The notes under the pieces are model-generated. The model saw only the letters and a program-made list of their open reading frames with translations. It did not search any database and was not told the origin of the DNA. A program made the position numbers and the translations under genes. This document shows, piece after piece, positions 1-5,612 of a stretch of 5,936 nt of DNA (its first letter is position 1; each line of letters begins with the position of its first letter). Location of the stretch: the NCBI GenBank assembly GCA_964609305.1, contig CAZSRK010000086.1:1-5936 (forward strand). Direction: 5' to 3'. This DNA is from CAKSXP01 sp964609305. GTDB taxonomy: Bacteria; Bacillota; Clostridia; Oscillospirales; Oscillospiraceae.

Positions 1-28
1 CTATGGACTTTCTTGTTAGGTGTTCAAC

Positions 29-60
29 TTGATTTTACAATCAACCTGTTTTTTCTTTTT
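29..60 (+). terminator. Weak terminator-like hairpin of an off-window upstream gene
   Basis: TTGATT (29-34) and AATCAA (39-44) form a 6-bp stem with a TTAC loop. After CCTG comes a run of Ts broken by a single C (49-60). The stem is AT-rich and short, so termination would be inefficient unless AGG at 18-20 also pairs with CCT at 45-47 across an internal loop. It would end a transcript entering from the left; no coding sequence of that gene is visible here. Confidence 0.3.
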
Positions 61-62
61 AA

Positions 63-91
63 TAGACCGACACGCTCATTTATGCTACAAT
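63..91 (+). promoter_or_regulatory. Sigma-A-type promoter for the exonuclease gene
   Basis: TAGACC (63-68, 4 of 6 matches to TTGACA) is followed by a 17-base spacer and TACAAT (86-91). A TG dinucleotide one base upstream of the -10 box (83-84) makes it an extended -10 element. Transcription would start near 98, giving a leader of about 25 bases before the ATG at 124. Confidence 0.5.
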
Positions 92-107
92 ATTTTCAAT
101 AATCTTT

Positions 108-113
108 GAGGTG
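108..113 (+). promoter_or_regulatory. Ribosome binding site that fixes the exonuclease start
   Basis: GAGGTG lies 10 bases upstream of the ATG at 124. It would fall inside the coding sequence if the in-frame TTG at 106 were the start, so ATG 124 is preferred. Confidence 0.7.
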
Positions 114-123
114 GCTGCATCAT

Positions 124-945
124 ATGATAATTCCTAAAGAGAATGAATTTACAAGGTTTGTCTCGGAAGATGAGGAGCTGGACTTTCTGCGCTCCTGTGG
201 GCTCGTCACGGCCCGAGCCGTAAAAAGCAAGGCATTTTATTATAAGGGAGCCTACACGCGCTGGCCGGTGTTCTGCCGCGTAATTGGGAAAACAGACTCC
301 GGCACCGCCGTTATCTCACTGCCAGGCGGCGAGCACTGTATCAATACAGACTACCTGTCCGAGATGCAGGCGGGTTCGTCCAGATTGTACAGGGACGCCT
401 GCCAGATAAGCGGGATAGGCACCTTTGTCGCCCTGGATTTCGAGACCACCGGACTGTCTCCCCAATCTGACAGGATAATTGAGATCGGCGCAGTAAAATA
501 CTCAGACGGGAAAGAGCTTTCGCGCTTTCAGTCCCTGGTCGATCCGGGCATGCCCATATCCGAATACATAACCGAACTGACGGGCATCACGAATAGCGAA
601 CTTGACTCTGCTCCTGAGCTTACAGAAGTGCTGCCCCAGTTTCTGGAATTTCTCGATTCTCTGCCCATAGTCGCGCACAACGCCGCCTTTGACAAGGGCT
701 TTCTCGACACTGCCTGCGCACAGCACGGCATTTCTCTGAATAATGAGCTATACGACACGCTCGCTCTATCGCGCTGGATTTTCCCCGGCCTGCCCAACTA
801 CCGGCTCCAGACGCTCGTTAGTACCTTCGATATCGACGGAGGCAGGGCGCATCGTGCCCTGTTCGACGCCTGCGCTGTGGCCCAGCTTTTCGAGCTGTGC
901 AAAACCATCCCTTTTGCCGCTAACAAAGGCAGCCTGTTCCAATGA
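124..945 (+). CDS. DEDDh 3'-5' exonuclease, DnaQ/epsilon type, with an extra N-terminal domain
   Basis: This 273-residue protein is predicted to remove nucleotides from DNA 3' ends using two metal ions. All three exonuclease motifs are intact: ExoI in VALDFETTGL (D105, E107), ExoII in VAHNAAFD (D190), and ExoIIIe in HRALFDA (H243, D248). The histidine places it in the DEDDh group with DNA polymerase III epsilon and the exonuclease domain of PolC. The nuclease domain covers about residues 99-260. Residues 1-95 form a separate segment that I do not recognise; it has no signal peptide or membrane helix. The C-terminal tail ends in GSLFQ. The start at ATG 124 is set by a GAGGTG site; an in-frame TTG at 106 would place that site inside the gene. 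It appears to be transcribed alone from its own promoter. No polymerase domain is present, so it could act in repair or proofreading, or on RNA; the substrate cannot be told from sequence. Confidence 0.9.
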   Translation: MIIPKENEFTRFVSEDEELDFLRSCGLVTARAVKSKAFYYKGAYTRWPVFCRVIGKTDSGTAVISLPGGEHCINTDYLSEMQAGSSRLYRDACQISGIGTFVALDFETTGLSPQSDRIIEIGAVKYSDGKELSRFQSLVDPGMPISEYITELTGITNSELDSAPELTEVLPQFLEFLDSLPIVAHNAAFDKGFLDTACAQHGISLNNELYDTLALSRWIFPGLPNYRLQTLVSTFDIDGGRAHRALFDACAVAQLFELCKTIPFAANKGSLFQ

Positions 946-1001
946 GCAAAAAATTGTCCCATTGACCGGCACATTTTTATGCAAAAACGCTCAATTTTGT
1001 C

Positions 1002-1030
1002 TTGAATTTTGTGAACGGCTATGGTAAACT
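1002..1030 (+). promoter_or_regulatory. Promoter for the four-helix membrane protein gene
   Basis: TTGAAT (1002-1007, 4 of 6) is separated by 17 bases from TAAACT (1025-1030, 4 of 6). A TG at 1022-1023 forms an extended -10 element. The predicted start near 1037 leaves a leader of about 50 bases. No convincing terminator separates this site from the exonuclease gene, so readthrough from upstream is also possible. Confidence 0.45.
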
Positions 1031-1070
1031 TCTTTTCAGAGATAATTTTTTTAGTTGTTTTGCCTAATTC

Positions 1071-1078
1071 AAGGAGGT
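1071..1078 (+). promoter_or_regulatory. Strong ribosome binding site setting the membrane protein start
   Basis: AAGGAGGT is a near-perfect Shine-Dalgarno sequence, 9 bases before the ATG at 1088. An in-frame TTG at 1055 lies upstream of this site and is therefore an unlikely start. Confidence 0.8.
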
Positions 1079-1087
1079 CAACACCGA

Positions 1088-1588
1088 ATGAACAGAGATC
1101 TTATGATTAAGCTCTCCCGTATTCTCAACTGGGTCACCGCGGGACTCATGCTGCTTCTGCTTGTTACTTTTGCGCTTCCCTATTTTAACTACGAAGGTGG
1201 GGAAAAAAGTGTCATCTCCATGTGGGGATATCTGGGCTTCCCAAGCTCTTTTGAACAGATGGAGGATCTGATGGACGTCAACTTCCTTAGTATTAAAGAG
1301 CTAAACGTCGTCCTCGGCCTGATCGTCGTCGGCATAATCAGCATCGTCACGCTGCCGAGGAAAAAAGGCATTGCAACTCAGCTTTTCCCCCTCATTTGGT
1401 GTGTTTGGGGCGTTGTCGGCTATTTCGTCAGTGATTTTATCCTTCTTGGCAATACATTCGCTTACTATGTCCATCTCGCCATCCTGATTATCACAACGCT
1501 CGTCGTTATTTTCAATATCGTCCTTTACATAAGGGAACTTGCCACCAGGCCGGAGTCCGAATATATGGATCTCGACGCCTGGAGCTGA
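1088..1588 (+). CDS. Four-helix membrane protein of unknown function
   Basis: I do not recognise this 166-residue protein. Four hydrophobic segments are visible at about residues 12-32, 73-89, 97-117 and 124-147. A loop of about 40 residues lies between helices 1 and 2; it has aromatic and glycine residues (MWGYLGFP, 45-52) and then an acidic stretch. A basic patch (RKKG, 91-94) between helices 2 and 3 suggests by the positive-inside rule that this loop is cytoplasmic. That puts the long first loop outside the cell and both termini inside. The C-terminal tail (about 148-166) is polar and acidic. No catalytic motif, metal-binding pattern or transporter signature is seen. The start follows a strong Shine-Dalgarno site and the gene ends 44 bases before a strong terminator, so it is probably the last or only gene of its transcript. 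It is clearly a real gene, given the ribosome binding site, the terminator and the coherent membrane topology. Confidence 0.8.
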   Translation: MNRDLMIKLSRILNWVTAGLMLLLLVTFALPYFNYEGGEKSVISMWGYLGFPSSFEQMEDLMDVNFLSIKELNVVLGLIVVGIISIVTLPRKKGIATQLFPLIWCVWGVVGYFVSDFILLGNTFAYYVHLAILIITTLVVIFNIVLYIRELATRPESEYMDLDAWS

Positions 1589-1632
1589 GCGAGCCTGCGA
1601 AAATAGTAATAGTAATATATCATATATCACAT

Positions 1633-1667
1633 CGAAGCCGGCCTGTAAAAGCCGGCTTCGTTTTTTT
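1633..1667 (+). terminator. Intrinsic terminator after the membrane protein gene
   Basis: A perfect 10-bp stem pairs CGAAGCCGGC (1633-1642) with GCCGGCTTCG (1651-1660) around an 8-base loop and is followed by seven Ts (1661-1667). This is a textbook Rho-independent terminator. The ribosome binding site of the next gene starts at the very next base, so it could also act as an attenuator for the radical SAM gene. Confidence 0.9.
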
Positions 1668-1673
1668 GAGGTG
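1668..1673 (+). promoter_or_regulatory. Ribosome binding site of the radical SAM gene, abutting the terminator
   Basis: GAGGTG is the same hexamer used by the exonuclease gene and begins right after the terminator T-tract. It fits a start at CTG 1680 with 6-base spacing. The only standard in-frame start, GTG 1671, overlaps this element and has just the T-tract upstream of it. Confidence 0.5.
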
Positions 1674-1679
1674 AACACT

Positions 1680-2559
1680 CTGTATATCTGTTTTGAATGT
1701 CCACGTGAATGCGGCGCGANNNNNNNNNNNNNNNNNNNNNNNNNNNNNNNNNNNNNNNNNNNNNNNNNNNNNNNNNNNNNNNNNNNNNNNNNNNNNNNNN
1801 NNNNNNNNNNNNNNNNNNNGCGGCGCGATCTTCTTTGCCGGATGCAATCTCAGGTGCGTTTTCTGCCAGAACCGGGAGATAAGCCGCGGCTCTCAGGTTG
1901 GGAAAGCGGTCACACCAGAACGTCTGCGTGAAATTATTACCGAGTTGTGCGACTCAGGCGTGCACAATATAAACCTGGTAACGCCCAATCATTACAGCAA
2001 TGCGATACTGCGCGTTCTCAACGGATTTGATCCCGGTATCCCCCTTGTATGGAACAGCTCTGCCTACGAAAAAGCCGAGACCCTGCGCAGGTTTGAAGGT
2101 AGGATAGATATCTACCTTCCCGATATGAAATACTCGGACCCTGTCCTTGCTGGCCGGTACTCGATGGCGCCCGATTATCCCGAAAAATCCAAAGCGGCTA
2201 TTTCGGAGATGTTTCGCCAGGTCGGGCCCTGCCGCTTCGACGAAAACGGGCTTATGACCAGGGGCGTCATAGTGCGGCACCTCATGCTGCCTGGCGCGCT
2301 GGACAACACACTCGGCGTAATCGACTGGTTTTCAGGTGCTTTTCCGCGAGGGAGCGTGATGTTCAGTCTGATGAGCCAGTACACACCTCCGCCGGAGAGC
2401 CTTGACAATTTCCCCGAGCTGGGAAGAACCGTCTCTGCGCTTGAATACGACGCGGCAGTGAGCTATCTGAAGCTGTGTGGGCTGGAGCTGGGTTACACAC
2501 AGGAGCTTGGCTCTGCAACCGAAGAGCTTCTTCCTGACTTTGACTGTACCGGGCTGTGA
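1680..2559 (+). CDS. PflX-type radical SAM protein (COG1313-like), interrupted by an assembly gap
   Basis: The family resembles pyruvate formate-lyase activating enzymes. It uses a [4Fe-4S] cluster and S-adenosylmethionine to make a radical, but its substrate is unknown. The N-terminus before the gap reads YICFECPRECGA, a CxxCPxxCG motif typical of the family and likely to bind metal. After the gap comes GAIFFAGCNLRCVFCQN with the CX3CX2C radical SAM cluster motif. Family-typical blocks follow: VTPNHY, LVWNSSAYE, IYLPDMKY and RHLMLPG. The C-terminus is complete. The two parts lie in different frames: codons before the gap start at positions divisible by 3 (for example 1710), while those after it are offset by one (for example 1822). 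The 100-N gap therefore cannot have its true length. The proposed start is CTG 1680, from spacing to GAGGTG; GTG 1671 is the alternative. No glycyl radical enzyme lies nearby, so a role as a PFL activase is not supported. Confidence 0.85.
1720..1819. other. Assembly gap of exactly 100 Ns inside the radical SAM gene
   Basis: Exactly 100 Ns are present, the conventional filler for a gap of unknown size. GCGGCGCGA occurs immediately before the gap (1711-1719) and immediately after it (1820-1828). To keep the radical SAM frame, the true number of missing bases must be a multiple of 3, which 100 is not. Confidence 0.97.
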
Positions 2560-2688
2560 GCTGTGCGTCGGTTATAGCGTGCTGACAGTCTTTTTCAAAC
2601 TATCTTGTTATATTATTTCACAAATACGCATAATATCTTGCAGATTACGGGAAGTTTTCGGATATTGTTTACAAAAACGCTTTTTCAT

Positions 2689-2714
2689 TGCAAGAGCACT
2701 TATTTACTCTTGCA
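2689..2714. repeat. Hyphenated palindrome overlapping the aminotransferase -35 box (candidate operator)
   Basis: TGCAAGAG (2689-2696) and CTCTTGCA (2707-2714) are exact inverted copies separated by 10 bases. The right arm overlaps the proposed -35 hexamer at 2710-2715. A further half-site, TCTTGCA, lies at 2636-2642. No T-tract follows, so it is not a terminator. Position and symmetry suggest binding of a dimeric regulator, but no regulator is identified. Confidence 0.35.
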
Positions 2715-2738
2715 TTTATTGATCACAGACATTATAAT
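2710..2738 (+). promoter_or_regulatory. Promoter for the aminotransferase gene
   Basis: TTGCAT (2710-2715) is followed by a 17-base spacer and a perfect TATAAT (2733-2738). The predicted start near 2745 leaves a leader of about 28 bases. A second, weaker candidate lies upstream: CTGACA (2582-2587) with TATATT (2609-2614) preceded by TG, but its 21-base spacer is too long for a standard promoter. Confidence 0.5.
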
Positions 2739-2773
2739 GTTATACATATTTATGTTGATTGGACTGATTGTAA

Positions 2774-4066
2774 ATGAAAAGCTATCTGAAAATGACCTCT
2801 GAGGAGATACAGGCCGAGCTTGAAGTGCTGCGCGCACTCTATGACAACGAAGTGAAAGCCGGCCATCAGCTTGATATGTCAAGGGGAAAACCGGCCCCGG
2901 CCCAGCTCGATCTTAGCATGGATATGCTGCGGCTTGATCCGGATGAACTTATATACACACGCAGTGGCGCCGACACGCGCAACTATGGCGAGCTTGCCGG
3001 CGTCGACGAGGCCAAAGAACTTTTTGCCGAGCTGCTGGGAGTCATGCCCGAAAACATCATCGTAGGCGGGCAATCGAGCCTGAACCTTATGTACGACATG
3101 GTCATCAAGGCCCTCGTCCTTGGTGTATATGGCGGCAGCAGCAGCCCCTGGGGCCAGCAGGGAAAAATCAAATTCCTCTGCCCTGTCCCTGGCTATGACC
3201 GGCACTTCCGCATCTGTCAGGAATTAGGGATTGAAATGGTAAACATCCCCATGACGCCTTTGGGACCTGACATGGACGAGGTGCGCAGATATGTTGAAAG
3301 CGACAGCTCTGTAAAGGGTATCTGGTGCGTCCCCAAGTATTCTAACCCCCAGGGATATACCTATTCACCCGAGACAGTAGACGCATTTGCAGCTCTCAAG
3401 CCGGCGGCCGACGATTTCCGCATTTTTTGGGATAACGCGTACTGCATACACGGCTTTCGCGAGCAGGACGATTATCTTGCAAACATTTTTGACGCATGCA
3501 GAAAATATGGCAGCGAGGACATGGTGTACGAGTTTACGTCCACGAGCAAGATTACTTTCTCCGGCGCAGGCGTTGCCGTGTTTGCAGCGAGCAAGAACAA
3601 CATCGATTTCCTGCTGCGCCAGATAGGGGTGCAGACTATCGGGTATGATAAAATCAATCAGCTTCGCCATGTTAAATTTTTTGGCTCCCTCGACGGGCTG
3701 AAGGCTCATATGGAAAAACAGGCGGATGCCCTGCGCCCCAAATTTGACTGCGCGTTGTCAATGCTCGAAAGCGAGCTGTCCGGCCTTGACATAGGTTCAT
3801 GGACGAACCCGAACGGCGGGTATTTCATAAGTTTCGACGGGCTGCCCGGTACCTCGCAGCGCTGCGTCTCACTCTGTGCCCAGGCCGGCGTCAAGCTGAC
3901 TGAAGCAGGCGCCGCCTTCCCCTATGGCAACGACCCGGAGGACAGGAATATACGCATTGCGCCGTCTTATCCGTCCGTCGATCAACTGCGCATGAGCATG
4001 CATGTATTCTGCATCTGCCAGAAGATCGCCGCGCTGGAGACGCTGCTCTCAGAGGTTAAGGCATAG
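2774..4066 (+). CDS. PLP-dependent aminotransferase, type Ic aspartate aminotransferase family (MocR-like fold)
   Basis: This 430-residue protein is a fold-type I PLP enzyme, predicted to transfer the amino group of aspartate to 2-oxoglutarate in the cytoplasm. Its motifs match the type Ic family typified by the Corynebacterium enzyme. They are MSRGKPAPAQLDLS near 35-48, TRNYGELAG (68-76), GGQSSLNLMYD (98-108), FLCPVPGYDRHF (134-145) and KGIWCVPKYSNPQG (181-194). Predicted PLP contacts are N191, D220 and Y223 (WDNAY), with the Schiff-base lysine K259 in STSKITFSGAG. R394 in NIRIAPS would bind the substrate carboxylate. Despite the MocR-like fold there is no DNA-binding domain. ATG 2774 gives the usual family N-terminus (MKSYLKMTSEE). 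The site before it is weak (GGA at 2761-2763), unlike the strong sites elsewhere in the window; ATG 2792 is the alternative start. The gene has its own promoter and terminator, so it is likely monocistronic. The exact amino donor is an inference. Confidence 0.9.
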   Translation: MKSYLKMTSEEIQAELEVLRALYDNEVKAGHQLDMSRGKPAPAQLDLSMDMLRLDPDELIYTRSGADTRNYGELAGVDEAKELFAELLGVMPENIIVGGQSSLNLMYDMVIKALVLGVYGGSSSPWGQQGKIKFLCPVPGYDRHFRICQELGIEMVNIPMTPLGPDMDEVRRYVESDSSVKGIWCVPKYSNPQGYTYSPETVDAFAALKPAADDFRIFWDNAYCIHGFREQDDYLANIFDACRKYGSEDMVYEFTSTSKITFSGAGVAVFAASKNNIDFLLRQIGVQTIGYDKINQLRHVKFFGSLDGLKAHMEKQADALRPKFDCALSMLESELSGLDIGSWTNPNGGYFISFDGLPGTSQRCVSLCAQAGVKLTEAGAAFPYGNDPEDRNIRIAPSYPSVDQLRMSMHVFCICQKIAALETLLSEVKA

Positions 4067-4082
4067 TTTGTTCAACACATTA

Positions 4083-4127
4083 AGCCGCCGCAGAAACCAG
4101 ATTTCTGCGGCGGCTGTTTCATTTTTT
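4083..4127 (+). terminator. Strong intrinsic terminator of the aminotransferase gene, between convergent genes
   Basis: A perfect 14-bp stem pairs 4083-4096 (AGCCGCCGCAGAAA) with 4102-4115 around a CCAGA loop. TGTTTCATTTTTT follows. On the minus strand the same hairpin lies just past the stop codon of the deacetylase gene but is followed by only a mixed sequence (TTAATGTGTT), so it should act mainly on the plus strand. The plus-strand T-tract overlaps the stop codon and last two codons of the deacetylase gene. Confidence 0.92.
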
Positions 4128-5543
4128 ACACGTTTTTTTCTTGCTCGTCCACAGGGCAATCGCCCCGGCAATACAAACAACCGGTACAACGGACACAGTT
4201 CCGAGCTTGTGTCTGGACGAGGGCTGCTCCGGTATACCTTCCGTGTCCTCTTCCGGCTCATCGGCAACAGGCTGGTCTCCATTACGATCGTACCAGGCCA
4301 GGAGCTCGGCAGCCTCCGCACGGGTAAGGCTATCCTGCGGCCGGAATATGGAAGTTTCATTGGCAGAGACAAAACCAGCGCTCCAGACAGCCTCCACCGA
4401 TTCGCGCGCCCAGTCACTGACACGAAAACCATCGCTGTATGCATTTGCGCAGTTCCCGCTCAGGGTACGTGCCTGACAGCTTGCCAGACGCACAAGCATC
4501 GTACAAAACTGCTCCCGTGTGACCATATCCAGCGGCTGGAACAGGTTCTCGCTCATGCCCTGCACGACGCCGGTCTGCCGGCCCCACGATACGGGCTGTG
4601 AGTACCATGTTCCCTCCGGAACATCGTCAAAAGCGGCGATATCGCCCTCCTGCTCCGGACAGCCCATGGCTCGCCACAGAACAGTCACAGCCATGGCGCG
4701 AGTCATATACTCGTTTGGCTTGAAACCCACACCGTCGCCCTCCATAAGTCTGATTTGGTTTACATAACATATACTGTCGTATGCCCAGTGTTCAGACAGT
4801 CGGTTTACATCATAGTAGGTGCCGGCATCGGGCACGCTGTAATAGACCGTGTTGTCAAGCGGCGTTACCCCGCGCAAACGGAACAGTTCCTCCACGGTCA
4901 CAAAGCTCCAGCCCTCAGCCTGAAGCGTATCTATCGCCCGCAGTGCAGCCCGCTGGTTTGCGTCGCTGGTGTCGTGCATCAGTATTATCGCTCCGTCATA
5001 TATTTGTTCTAATATCCCCTGATAGAGCTGCTCTTCGGTATACGGCGTCTTTCCGTTCGTCGCATCCACGGACCAGAGTATCACAGGCGCATTCATATAT
5101 TGCAGTACTCGGGAGCTGGTATTGCCATCCCCATACGGCAGGCGGATCATAAAATTGTCCTCTCCTGTCAGCTCCGAGAGGGTAGACCGTGTTTTCTCCA
5201 CTTCCTGCTGAATCTTCCAATCGCTCTGTGTGGTCAGGGCCACGTGGCTGTATGTATGGCTGGCTATCTGGTGCCCCTCGTCGTGAGCACGGGTCACGAG
5301 CTCTGGATAATACTCCGCCCACTGCCCCAGTACAAAAAAGGTGCATTTAACGCCGCGCTCGGCCAGTTCGTCGAGCAATGCCGGCGTTATTTTTGCATTC
5401 GGACCATCGTCGAAGGTCATGGCCGCAATCTTGCCCCGATTGGTATCGCCAACAGCCGCGGCAGACAGTGTCAGCATGAGCATAAGCAGCAGCGTAACGA
5501 CCAAAAATCCCATTCTGTATCTGTATCCCCCGCGTCTGAACAT
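4119..5543 (-). CDS. Secreted SLH-domain polysaccharide deacetylase (NodB / carbohydrate esterase 4) with C-terminal membrane helix
   Basis: This 474-residue surface enzyme probably removes acetyl groups from peptidoglycan or another cell-wall glycan. A signal peptide spans about 1-30: basic RRGGYRYR, hydrophobic core, SAAA cleavage region. The NodB domain (about 38-222) has TFDDGP (D45 catalytic base, D46 metal), SHTYSH (H96 and H100 metal), RLPYG (134-138), WSVD (157-160) and ILMHD (H190). After WSVD many relatives have another tryptophan; here the sequence is ATNGK. Three SLH repeats follow at about 247-293, 303-355 and 366-418. Their binding motifs are TRAM, TREQ and TRAE, so only the third is canonical. 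They should bind pyruvylated secondary wall polymer. An acidic linker leads to a hydrophobic segment (449-465) and the basic tail SKKKTCKK, with no LPXTG-like motif visible. The start at 5543 keeps the basic signal-peptide region; GGGG lies 9 bases upstream. ATG 5513 is less likely because it would lose the positive charges. Confidence 0.92.
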   Translation of the reverse strand: MFRRGGYRYRMGFLVVTLLLMLMLTLSAAAVGDTNRGKIAAMTFDDGPNAKITPALLDELAERGVKCTFFVLGQWAEYYPELVTRAHDEGHQIASHTYSHVALTTQSDWKIQQEVEKTRSTLSELTGEDNFMIRLPYGDGNTSSRVLQYMNAPVILWSVDATNGKTPYTEEQLYQGILEQIYDGAIILMHDTSDANQRAALRAIDTLQAEGWSFVTVEELFRLRGVTPLDNTVYYSVPDAGTYYDVNRLSEHWAYDSICYVNQIRLMEGDGVGFKPNEYMTRAMAVTVLWRAMGCPEQEGDIAAFDDVPEGTWYSQPVSWGRQTGVVQGMSENLFQPLDMVTREQFCTMLVRLASCQARTLSGNCANAYSDGFRVSDWARESVEAVWSAGFVSANETSIFRPQDSLTRAEAAELLAWYDRNGDQPVADEPEEDTEGIPEQPSSRHKLGTVSVVPVVCIAGAIALWTSKKKTCKK

Positions 5544-5582
5544 TCCCCTTTACCCCGTAAATTATGTTAACTTTGTACCATT

Positions 5583-5612
5583 ATGATAGCATCGGCACAG
5601 TTTTGTCGTCCA
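5583..5612 (-). promoter_or_regulatory. Promoter for the SLH deacetylase gene
   Basis: On the minus strand TGGACG (5612-5607, 4 of 6) is followed by an 18-base spacer and TATCAT (5588-5583). TG one base upstream of the -10 box (5591-5590) forms an extended -10. Transcription would start near 5576, giving a leader of about 33 bases. Confidence 0.45.

Noticed and set aside
946..1001. Possible terminator after the exonuclease gene, from TGAGC (944-948) and GCTCA (989-993)
   Set aside because: The arms are only 5 bp and about 40 bases apart, with no GC-rich stem feeding a T-tract.
1693..1719. TTG at 1693 as the start of the radical SAM gene (MNVHVNAAR leading into the Ns)
   Set aside because: It is in frame with the post-gap part only because of the arbitrary 100-N filler, and it has no ribosome binding site. 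The adjacent frame carries the conserved CxxCPxxCG motif.
1680..2559. Pyruvate formate-lyase activating enzyme (PflA)
   Set aside because: The N-terminal CxxCPxxC motif and the LVWNSSAYE and IYLPDMKY blocks fit the PflX-type family, and no pyruvate formate-lyase gene is nearby.
2560..2600. Terminator after the radical SAM gene, ending at the T-tract 2591-2595
   Set aside because: I could not find a stable stem in front of the short T-tract; CTGACA here is more like a -35 hexamer.
2774..4066. MocR-type transcription regulator
   Set aside because: The protein has the aminotransferase fold only. No N-terminal winged-helix domain precedes it, and the catalytic lysine and PLP contacts are all present.
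4141..4767. Plus-strand open frames opposite the SLH region of the deacetylase
   Set aside because: They are antisense shadows of a gene with clear signal, catalytic and SLH motifs, and they show no recognisable domains or ribosome sites.
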